A stretch of 64,000 bases of DNA from Citromicrobium sp. JLT1363 (GTDB lineage Bacteria > Pseudomonadota > Alphaproteobacteria > Sphingomonadales > Sphingomonadaceae), in NCBI RefSeq assembly GCF_000186705.1, contig NZ_AEUE01000008.1:1-64000 (forward strand), read 5' to 3'. Below are positions 26,699 through 34,243 of the stretch, one piece after another. A program made the position numbers and the translations under genes. The notes beneath the pieces are model-generated. The model was not told where the DNA came from, searched no databases, and was given only the letters and a program-made list of their open reading frames with translations. The first letter of the stretch is position 1. Every line of letters starts with the position of its first letter.

Positions 26699-29600
26699 CT
26701 CGGCGCCTCGGTCCGCACGACAACCTCTTCCTTACGCGCGGCCACATTCTGCGCCAGCATATGTACGAGACAGCGCAGTTTGGAGATGAAGGGAGGCTCG
26801 ATTTCCAGCGTCTCGTCGTCATCCTCGCTTTCTTCATAGTTTTCGAGCGCATCCAGATTGCCCGAGAAAGCGTATTTGACCGTGTTGTTGATCTGCGAAC
26901 GCGCTTCGCCGCCCTTGGAATCGATGTTGATCTTCAGGCCGACCCGCTGGCGCAACAGTTCAAGGAAGCGGTCGAATTCGTCCTCGCCGATATCGATCAG
27001 GCGGGCGCCCGGCGGCAACTCGCTGATGTTATGCAAGGCCGAAAGCGACAGCTCTTCACCGTCTGCCAGCAGTTCCACGCTTTCGCCCAGCGGGATGGCT
27101 TCATCCATCGCCTTCTTCCGGCCAGCGGCGTCCCCGCACAGCATGCCGTAGGCGACCTCGTGCTTGGGCAGTTCGGAAAAACTCTCGTTCACCCGCGGAT
27201 TGGTGAAGGTCCAGGTTTCCGGGTTTTCCTGCGCCTTCTCCTCCTCTCCCGCCAGAACCACATCGGTCATCATCCGCACCGCGCGCCCCAACGGGCTCTC
27301 GTCATTGCGCATTTCGCCGAGGAACTTGAAGAAGCTGGAGCCGCGGCCGGCAAAGGCGACCGTAAATTCGTCCATGCTCTTCGCGCGAAGCTGGCGACGT
27401 TCGATCAGGGAGCGAACGACCAGACCCGAATAATAGAAATAGCCCGCGATCATCACCAGCGCGGCGTTGCGCAGACCCAGGCCTTCCGCCTCCTCGCTGA
27501 ACATGGGATAGCTTTCCCCGAAGCTCTCGTTGAAGCCGTCCTGGCTGATGTAGAGTTCGACGAAGTGCCGCGTGGATTCGTTGCCGCCAAACTCCTTCAG
27601 CACGCGCTCGAACTCGGACGTGTCGCCCGCGACATCATCCTTGAATTGTTCGAAAATCTTCGTGTTGTTCGACAGGAAGCGGGTGAAGAAGTCTCCGCCT
27701 GCCAGCTTGAAGGAGCCGCGCCACACGTTCTTCTCGAGATCGTAGATCGCGATTTCGGTGGAGCCGCCGCCGATGTCCAGCATCAGCACGCGCTGCCCGG
27801 TCTTGCCGGCCGATGGCCCCTTGATGAAGTAGCGGAGCGCCGCAGCGCCTTCGGTCTCGAACCGGATGTGGTCCAGCGCCTTTGCGCTCTTGCCCAGAAC
27901 CGGATGCAGGATTTCTTCCCAGGCCTGCGTCACCGCCTTCTGGAAATTCGAGACCTGCGTGTGGTCCCACGCCTGCGGATAGGAGAAATGCCACTCGATG
28001 TTCTGCGGCTGGATATTGCGGCTCATCGCCTCGACCGTGCTCATCAGCACGATCTGTCGCAGGAACCGGCGGACCATCCGCTTCTGCTTCGAATCGGTCC
28101 CCCACTTCAGATCGAATTCGAGCTGCTCCTTGGCCTCACGTTCCGCTGCGTAGGCGATTCTGCTCGGCACGTTGGGCATGAAGAAGATGTTGTCGGCGAT
28201 GCCGTGGTAGCCCGATGCGGCGCCGTCCTTCAGCGCCTCCGATCCGCCGAGATCGAACACGCGCTTGTGCATCACGGTCGGGAACGGGGATGGCACGTCC
28301 CTGGCGGGGAGGAATTCCACGCAGTCGTAGGCGAACTGGTCTTCCTCCGCCAGTTTGCTCCACAAGGGGCGGAAAACCCGCTCTTCGAACACCATGGCTT
28401 CGGGCGAACCGGAAGAGCCGGTAGAATAGTAGACCACCGTATTGGTGGTACCGAAATCGACTGCGATCCGCATGCTGCCCTGATTGAGCGACGCCGGCTT
28501 CTTGGGCAGCATGAGACATCCGGCCGGCGATGGATAATCGTCGTCGCCCAGCTTGCCGGAGAAGAAGATCGTCTCGCTTCCCTTGCCCAGAATGTGCTGT
28601 TCGCCGATCGCGTCGGATACGTTGCGGAATCGCACCCGGTGCAGGATCAGGTCGCCATTGGCGGACTTGAGCTCGGCCATGTCGCCGTTGAAGACGGGGT
28701 GGATACGTTCGAACACCAGGTCTCCCTGATCGCCGAGCGCCTGCAGCGCGGAAAGGGTCTTCGCGGTATCGCCCTTGGCCATCGCCGTGACCATGGCGGA
28801 AAGGCTGCCCCGGGAGGCGGCGAACCGCGGCGCCATTTCGTAGCGGCTGTCGTAGCTGAAGCGCATGAAGTTCCACGGCCAGCCCGCGAAGGACTTGTTC
28901 GGCCACAGCACGATATCGTCCGGCACTGCCTGTTCGTCGGTATCGGCCTTCTTGTCGTAGCTTTTCACGACCTGGTGAGAGCCCGGACGCGCGAGGTCTT
29001 CTCCGCCCTTGAGGCCGATCGTGAGCCCGACTTCGAACCGGTCGCCTCGGTCGTTCAGCTCGAGGCTGTCGACGATCTTGTCCTTGCCCGTCAGCAGAAG
29101 ACCGAGGGGGCTGAGCGGCAGCAGCAGGTTTTCCCACTTCGGCCCGTGCGCTTCGACCTTGCCGTCATTGAGCAGCCGGACAAGCTTGGCGGTCAGGAGG
29201 TCTTCCGGCGTGACGACCAGATAGCCTTCACCCAGCGCTTCCTTGCGGATCGCGTCGAGATCTTCCTTTCGGGCCGCGGCCTGCAGCGAATATCCCTTCC
29301 ACGCCTTCACGTCCTGTATCGGCCGGTTCAGCGTACGCGCGATGGCAGGATCGATCAGGATGATCCCCTTGATCCCCCCAGCCACCGACAGCAGATCGCT
29401 TTCTGCCGGGACCAGCACCTCGCAATCGGTCAGCCTGTCGTCTTCGGGTTGCAGGGGCGGATCCAGCAGCACTTCGTACAGCGAGGAGGGTACTTCGTCC
29501 TTGGCGCTGGCATATCTGGCTTCGGGCGCGTTGCCGACCCCGGCGTCGGCCAGCTTCTCTCGGCAGCCCGCCATGAACGTATCGACTTCGTTGCGAATGG

Positions 29601-30291
29601 CATCGACGCCGGCACTCTTGACGATATCCGGTTGCTTCAATCGCACTTTGATGCGGCCGAGATAGTCGTACAGGGCGGCCCATTGCGCGGCGGGCATGGC
29701 GTCCTGATCCAGAGGGTCGCCAAGCCCGTTGGCCAGCCATGGCACGGAGGGCACTTTCAGGTAGCTGGTGCTCTTGGCCGGGGCGACGATGCAATTGGGT
29801 ACCAGCAACCCGATCGCGGTATGTTCGCCAACGTCGAAGCGGTCCTCTCCCTTAGGCTGAAGAGTCAGCACACCGAATTTGTCCCACGAGGCCTGGCTGG
29901 TAATCGTCTCGGTCGGCTTGAGCTGGCGCAGCACCTTGCGGAACTGCGGGTTGCCCGTGCTCTCGTCCGCCAGATCGATGTTGATCAGGCCGATCACGTA
30001 TTTGTTCGCGTAGAAATTGCTCAGGCCAAGGAGCGCGAGAAGGCCGCGCCACTGCCGGATCGCAGCCTTGCGCGCGATATGGTCCTTGTTGGTCAGCGCA
30101 TGGCCGAAGAGGAGGGGGCGGGCCCACACATCGGGCAGGGATTTGAGCCGGTCGATCTCCGCTTCCGAGCGCGGCACATCGAGCGATGTAGCCAGATCGC
30201 CCAGTGGGCCGGACTGCGCCCAGCGCCCGGTGGCATCCGGATCGCGGTACTTGCCGGAGATAAGCGGCGAGAGATTGAAGGTCGGTTCCAT
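26695..30291 (-). CDS. Large protein with C-terminal actin/Hsp70-like ATPase domain
   Basis: The 1198-residue protein has two halves. Residues 1-600 are of unknown function, with a notable SLPDVWARPLLF at about 51-62 and QWRGLLALLGLSNFY soon after. From about residue 607 an actin/Hsp70-type ATPase begins: phosphate-1 loop AVDFGTTNTVVYY, phosphate-2 loop LDIGGGSTEIAIYD (about 839) and adenosine-site loop FAGRGSS (about 980). The core is therefore complete, and ATP binding is well supported. There is no membrane segment. ATG 30291 has AGAGG 7 nt upstream. It starts 18 bp after the tubulin-like gene and overlaps the next gene by 4 bp. Some families in this fold class are annotated as SrfB-type virulence factors; I could not confirm membership. 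Confidence 0.8.
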   Translation of the reverse strand: MEPTFNLSPLISGKYRDPDATGRWAQSGPLGDLATSLDVPRSEAEIDRLKSLPDVWARPLLFGHALTNKDHIARKAAIRQWRGLLALLGLSNFYANKYVIGLINIDLADESTGNPQFRKVLRQLKPTETITSQASWDKFGVLTLQPKGEDRFDVGEHTAIGLLVPNCIVAPAKSTSYLKVPSVPWLANGLGDPLDQDAMPAAQWAALYDYLGRIKVRLKQPDIVKSAGVDAIRNEVDTFMAGCREKLADAGVGNAPEARYASAKDEVPSSLYEVLLDPPLQPEDDRLTDCEVLVPAESDLLSVAGGIKGIILIDPAIARTLNRPIQDVKAWKGYSLQAAARKEDLDAIRKEALGEGYLVVTPEDLLTAKLVRLLNDGKVEAHGPKWENLLLPLSPLGLLLTGKDKIVDSLELNDRGDRFEVGLTIGLKGGEDLARPGSHQVVKSYDKKADTDEQAVPDDIVLWPNKSFAGWPWNFMRFSYDSRYEMAPRFAASRGSLSAMVTAMAKGDTAKTLSALQALGDQGDLVFERIHPVFNGDMAELKSANGDLILHRVRFRNVSDAIGEQHILGKGSETIFFSGKLGDDDYPSPAGCLMLPKKPASLNQGSMRIAVDFGTTNTVVYYSTGSSGSPEAMVFEERVFRPLWSKLAEEDQFAYDCVEFLPARDVPSPFPTVMHKRVFDLGGSEALKDGAASGYHGIADNIFFMPNVPSRIAYAAEREAKEQLEFDLKWGTDSKQKRMVRRFLRQIVLMSTVEAMSRNIQPQNIEWHFSYPQAWDHTQVSNFQKAVTQAWEEILHPVLGKSAKALDHIRFETEGAAALRYFIKGPSAGKTGQRVLMLDIGGGSTEIAIYDLEKNVWRGSFKLAGGDFFTRFLSNNTKIFEQFKDDVAGDTSEFERVLKEFGGNESTRHFVELYISQDGFNESFGESYPMFSEEAEGLGLRNAALVMIAGYFYYSGLVVRSLIERRQLRAKSMDEFTVAFAGRGSSFFKFLGEMRNDESPLGRAVRMMTDVVLAGEEEKAQENPETWTFTNPRVNESFSELPKHEVAYGMLCGDAAGRKKAMDEAIPLGESVELLADGEELSLSALHNISELPPGARLIDIGEDEFDRFLELLRQRVGLKINIDSKGGEARSQINNTVKYAFSGNLDALENYEESEDDDETLEIEPPFISKLRCLVHMLAQNVAARKEEVVVRTEAPR

Positions 30292-30309
30292 ATCAGCGCC
30301 TCTTTGTCC

Positions 30310-31905
30310 TCACTGCTCGTCTTCGGGATCGAAATCGCCGAAGTGGTAGAGCGCCGCAATAAAGCGGCCCATCAGCTCGTGCTGGCCGGTCAACTCGTAG
30401 TCGGTGAGATTGTCGGCCAGCTCCCCTATGTGCGACATGCTGTCGTCCGAAGCGGCGTATTTCCCGGCAATGCTCTCATAACTTCTGCGGTAGTCCTGAT
30501 CGTCGAGCCGATCCTTCACCGACGGGTCCTTGTTGGGACGTTTCTCGTCGATCGGATCGACCAGCGCCTTGGCGATATGCCAAAGCTCGAACTTCACGTC
30601 CTGATCATGACGGGCGTAGGTTTCCATTGCCGCGAACCAGCGCAGGGCATGGTCGATAGAGGCTTCCATGTAGTTCAGCGCCTGCGACGGACTGGCCTCG
30701 TCCCAGTCGACATCGTCCAGCCCCTGCGCGACATACCATTCCTCGGATCGCTTCATCTCGCGGCGTTCCTGGGAATTGCCGATCTGCGGTTTCCAGTATT
30801 TGAAGGCGACTGCGAAGCGCAGGAAGCGCGCGACATATTCGTGCAGCACGCGCTGCATTTCGCCCGATCCGCTCGTCAGGGCGGGTACGTCCGGCCAGCC
30901 GAACTGGTTCTTGTCGCGGCGGGCGGAAACCATGATTGCCTGCAGGCCTTCCTCTTCCGGCAACCTTTCGCTGAGGAAGAAGCGGCTGGCTGCGCTGCCC
31001 GCCACGAATTCGGGGAGCAGGGCGGGATTGCGCTGATCGCCCGAACCTTTCTCGTGATATTCCAGCCGGATCAGCGGATTCCAGCCGACCATGTAGAGCT
31101 GGTCGAAAATATGTTCGCCACCCAGCATGTCCTCGTAGTGACGCAGGGCGCCGCGCGATTGCATCAGCTGTTCGTCTGCCAGCGCGACGTTCTGGTCCTG
31201 GTCCTCGTTGGGATTGGGATAGCCGAAATAGGGCAGCATCAGGATGCCCCCGATATCGACTCCGCGGGTGATCCCTTCATCTTTCAGACGGTTGCGGATC
31301 AGGCGCGCGATCGTGGGGAAACCTGCCGCCCCCGTGCCACCGAAGACCGATCCGGCCAGCAGGATGCGCACGGCACCGCCCGATCCGGCGCTCTTGATCG
31401 TTTCCGTCACGCTGTCCCAGAAGGCGCTGCGCTGCTCGGCGCGATCGGTAATCACCGCCGCGCCGATATGCGGACGCCCCTGGAAACCATCGTCCAGCGT
31501 CAGCTGCTGTTCCTCCGCGGTCTTGTCGTCGCCGGTGTGGAACAGCGCGTCGAACAGGTACTGATCCTCGCCCATCGGTCCGAACACGCTGGCCAGCGTC
31601 GTGCCTGCACCGTCGTCTGGGATCCACAGGCCATCCTGCTCGCCGAGCGGTTCGATGTCGGTCTTGAAGAGCGGGCATTCCTCTGCCCCGCCGAGCCGGT
31701 GGACCGCATCATCACCGCGCCATGCTGCGCGGGTGCTGCGGTAGCTTTCGAAGACCTGCAGCGCGCGGTTGAGATTGCCGTTGGACCGATCCTGGTCGAC
31801 GAAGCCGACCCGCAGGCTGTTGGGGCCCACACCCATCGCGGCGAAATGGAGTACCGACTCGACCACTTTCGCTCCGGTTCCGCCAACTCCGATGATGATG
31901 TTCAC
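30310..31905 (-). CDS. Tubulin/FtsZ-like GTPase, divergent family
   Basis: The 531-residue protein opens with IIIGVGGTGAKVVESVL, the glycine-rich first loop of the tubulin/FtsZ fold. It has the tubulin-signature-like loop GSVFGGTGAAGFPT at residues 186-198, equivalent to the GGGTGTG loop of FtsZ. VGFVDQDRSNGNLNRA (about 33-48) fits the second strand and loop. The protein is longer than FtsZ and shares little else with it, so it belongs to a divergent tubulin-like family. It is preceded by GAGGGG and starts at GTG 31905. GTP binding is a strong inference; filament formation is unproven. It lies directly before the actin-like gene, so a tubulin-type and an actin-type protein are made from one transcript. 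Confidence 0.82.
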   Translation of the reverse strand: MNIIIGVGGTGAKVVESVLHFAAMGVGPNSLRVGFVDQDRSNGNLNRALQVFESYRSTRAAWRGDDAVHRLGGAEECPLFKTDIEPLGEQDGLWIPDDGAGTTLASVFGPMGEDQYLFDALFHTGDDKTAEEQQLTLDDGFQGRPHIGAAVITDRAEQRSAFWDSVTETIKSAGSGGAVRILLAGSVFGGTGAAGFPTIARLIRNRLKDEGITRGVDIGGILMLPYFGYPNPNEDQDQNVALADEQLMQSRGALRHYEDMLGGEHIFDQLYMVGWNPLIRLEYHEKGSGDQRNPALLPEFVAGSAASRFFLSERLPEEEGLQAIMVSARRDKNQFGWPDVPALTSGSGEMQRVLHEYVARFLRFAVAFKYWKPQIGNSQERREMKRSEEWYVAQGLDDVDWDEASPSQALNYMEASIDHALRWFAAMETYARHDQDVKFELWHIAKALVDPIDEKRPNKDPSVKDRLDDQDYRRSYESIAGKYAASDDSMSHIGELADNLTDYELTGQHELMGRFIAALYHFGDFDPEDEQ

Positions 31906-31969
31906 AAACCCATCCCCTCAAGCATTCGAATATTGCCGCGACCGCGACGCGCTTCGCCTCCAACCCGGA

Positions 31970-32536
31970 TCAGAACGGGATCGACGGTTGCATTTTGTGC
32001 GGTGTCGCCAGTTTGGTGCCGATGATGTAGGTCGCCGCCCAGACGACTGTCAGCAGCGACAGGTCCGCCCAGCGTCGCATGGGCGCCAGCTCGGGTGCCC
32101 AGGCGCCGAACAGGCCGCCGTGGGCGAAAACCCCGGCGATGATCGCGAGCACGCCGACAAGCGCGAGATAGAGGAACCAGTCCTGCCGGAGGGACCGGAA
32201 TTCGGAACGCGTGCCAGCCGTTTTCGCGCGCGCGATGATCTTGCTCATGAAGATGCCGCCGATGATCAGCACGCCCAGCGAAGCGACGCCGAACCAGGTC
32301 ATCAGATCGGAGGCTGCATCGTCCGCGTCACGTTGCAGCGCCGCTTCGACACCCTCCACGCAATCCTGCTGCGTCGATCCGGAGAAGGTCCCTTCGGCCG
32401 CTTCGCACTGCTCGAGCCTCAGCGATTCGTTCGCCGGGTTCAGCGTGGACGGATCGCCATGCGTGAATGCCAGCGCGAGCCCGGCCAGTACCGTGGCCGC
32501 AAACCAGACTGCAAAGAATTTGAGCATGCCGTTCAT
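31970..32536 (-). CDS. Four-helix membrane protein of the cytoskeletal operon
   Basis: The 188-residue protein has four predicted membrane helices at about 5-24, 79-98, 119-138 and 158-175. A loop of about 50 residues between the first two holds a Cys pair (Cys44 and Cys59), probably a periplasmic disulfide. The loop between helices two and three is strongly basic (KIIARAKTAGTRSEFRSLR) and should be cytoplasmic. I do not recognise the family. It starts 17 bp after the vWA-like gene and ends 64 bp before the tubulin-like gene. It is a good candidate for the membrane platform that recruits the tubulin-like protein; this is inference. Confidence 0.75.
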   Translation of the reverse strand: MNGMLKFFAVWFAATVLAGLALAFTHGDPSTLNPANESLRLEQCEAAEGTFSGSTQQDCVEGVEAALQRDADDAASDLMTWFGVASLGVLIIGGIFMSKIIARAKTAGTRSEFRSLRQDWFLYLALVGVLAIIAGVFAHGGLFGAWAPELAPMRRWADLSLLTVVWAATYIIGTKLATPHKMQPSIPF

Positions 32537-32553
32537 GGATCAACCCTGTCTGC

Positions 32554-34059
32554 CTATTCGGTCCTGATGACGAACTGAGCGGAGGACCGCTCGATCTCTT
32601 CGCGGCCGGGGATCAGCAACTCGGCCAGCAAGATGTTGCGCAGCGGCTGCAATCCCGGAACGCCAAGGCCGCGCGTCGTCGCGGATTGCCGAAGCCTGGA
32701 TGTGAGCCGATCGTTGGTGTCGGACCATTCCCCCATCCACTCGACCGCCTCATGCTCGCGCACCAGCCCCCGCTGGCCCGCAATCATCTGCACGAGATAT
32801 GTGCCTTTGCGATCCATCCCCGCCGCTTCCATTTCGTCCAGGCCCAGCGAATAGACCGCCCGTTGCCCTTTGCTCAGGGCGCCATCGGGGCCAAGGCGGG
32901 CATAGTTGGTCCAGACCTGCTGAGGGTTGCAGGCTGCCGGATCGAATGCCGCCTCGTCGAGCTGCCAGACGAAGCCGACGCTCACGGGTTCGTCACCGAT
33001 GACCTCGTAGCTTTCCTTGTTCGCCCCCGCATCCAGCTGGACGCGCAGACGGGCTTCGGAATCCTCGTCCGCCGCGCCGGGCCTGAAGGAGAATTTCTTC
33101 AGATCCTGTGTCCCCGGTACGTCCAGCGAGAACGAGCGCGAGGAAAAGCCGGAACCCGTCCCGCTGAGCTGCGGTGCTGCTTCGGCGATGGCGCTCGCTT
33201 CCAGCCCGAACAGCGCGAACCGACGGTTGGTAAGCGCCGTATCGGACGAAAACGGCGCAATCTCGGAGGTGTCGAGATAGTCGTAGAAGGCGCGAACCTG
33301 GAAAGGGTCTCCGATCATCAGGATGATGAGCGGGCGATCCGGCACGGCTGCTCTCAGGGTCGTATCGCCGACGAAGACATTTCCGTTGAACGGCACGCGA
33401 ACCGCCAGGAGGCCGACCGAGAGCTTTTCGTCGATCATCAGGTTGCGCAGCACTCCGCCGACGGATGCCTCGAAGGCGTCGACTGCCTCGCGGTCGTCGA
33501 GCATCAGATCGGTCACGACAATCGACAATGGGTCGGCTCCATCGCCTGCCTTGTCGTGGCGATGCTCGATCCACCGGAGGACATCGGCGAGCCGGGTGTT
33601 CTCCTCGTTGAAGGCTGCGGGCCGGGCCAGTTGCTCGGCCGTTTCGACAAGAGCCGGAGCTTCAGGCGATTTCGCATCGAACCGGTAGTCGCCGAAGCGG
33701 AAAAACCGCGTGGTTCCCGGGGCCGAGGGGGCGTAGTTGCTGCTCTTCGTGAAATTGAGCGACAGGCTCATCAGGTTGCCAAGGGCGTTGGGATTACCCG
33801 CAGCAGCATACCCCCGCATGCCTCCCGACGCGTCGACATAGACGTTCAGGTCGCCAGGTGGCCGAGTAGACGCCAAGTTGGCGGTTTCGGCATCCCTGAC
33901 CGACGCAGGAAGACAGTCCGCTACCGGTCCCGCCTGATCTGTACGTGTATTTGGCGTCAGCAGGAAATAGGCGGCCGCGGCGATGGCGATTACTGCGGCA
34001 ACGGCAATGATGATTATGGGCAGGGGTTCTACCCCCGAACTGGCTCTCTTTTTAACCAA
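32554..34059 (-). CDS. Membrane-anchored vWA-like protein, first gene of the cytoskeletal operon
   Basis: The 501-residue protein has one N-terminal membrane helix at 12-34 (PLPIIIIAVAAVIAIAAAAYF) preceded by basic residues, so the bulk lies in the periplasm. A von Willebrand A-like domain starts with LNVYVDASGGMRGY (residues 71-84). This keeps the Asp and first Ser of the metal site (DxSxS), but the second Ser is Gly. LSIVVTDLMLDD and LIILMIGDPF fit later strands of the fold. The last 200 residues include a beta-rich region (DLKKFSFRPG, SYEVIGDEPVSVGFVW). The start is TTG 34059, with AGGGGG 5 nt upstream. vWA domains usually mediate metal-dependent protein binding, which would suit an external sensor or partner-binding subunit. 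Confidence 0.75.
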   Translation of the reverse strand: MVKKRASSGVEPLPIIIIAVAAVIAIAAAAYFLLTPNTRTDQAGPVADCLPASVRDAETANLASTRPPGDLNVYVDASGGMRGYAAAGNPNALGNLMSLSLNFTKSSNYAPSAPGTTRFFRFGDYRFDAKSPEAPALVETAEQLARPAAFNEENTRLADVLRWIEHRHDKAGDGADPLSIVVTDLMLDDREAVDAFEASVGGVLRNLMIDEKLSVGLLAVRVPFNGNVFVGDTTLRAAVPDRPLIILMIGDPFQVRAFYDYLDTSEIAPFSSDTALTNRRFALFGLEASAIAEAAPQLSGTGSGFSSRSFSLDVPGTQDLKKFSFRPGAADEDSEARLRVQLDAGANKESYEVIGDEPVSVGFVWQLDEAAFDPAACNPQQVWTNYARLGPDGALSKGQRAVYSLGLDEMEAAGMDRKGTYLVQMIAGQRGLVREHEAVEWMGEWSDTNDRLTSRLRQSATTRGLGVPGLQPLRNILLAELLIPGREEIERSSAQFVIRTE

Positions 34060-34243
34060 GTCCGCCCCCTACGCCCATTTGCGTACTCCCCCATTTACAA
34101 TGACATGGGCTGCCCGATTCGCAAAGGCTTTCTAGAAAACTTGCCGAATTTTCATACAGAGCGTCTGGCTTGTCAGCGATGGGACAAGGAAAAAGGTAAA
34201 CTATTCCTGTAATTACGCCGAATGACTGGCCTGGCGATCGGTG
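34060..34243 (-). promoter_or_regulatory. AT-richer intergenic region, probable promoter of the seven-gene operon
   Basis: This 184-bp gap separates the vWA-like gene from the end of the molybdenum-hydroxylase operon upstream. It is visibly richer in A and T than the surrounding DNA and holds no credible gene. It is the only plausible promoter site for the operon below. Read on the minus strand, TTGCGA and TGTAAA (about 19 nt apart) are a weak candidate -35/-10 pair. I see no clear operator. Confidence 0.4.

Noticed and set aside
26695-30291. Naming the actin-like protein SrfB
   Set aside because: The fold class is consistent, but I cannot verify family membership and the expected SrfC-type GTPase is not in the operon.
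26659-32025. A 1788-codon open frame on the plus strand, antisense to the actin-like and tubulin-like genes
   Set aside because: It mirrors the codon bias of the real genes on the other strand, has no start context and no recognisable protein features, and crosses the gap between two genes.
22870-34059. Interpreting the operon as an anti-phage system
   Set aside because: No nuclease, toxin, sensor-effector pair or mobile element is present, and composition matches the surroundings; an envelope or cytoskeletal role fits better.
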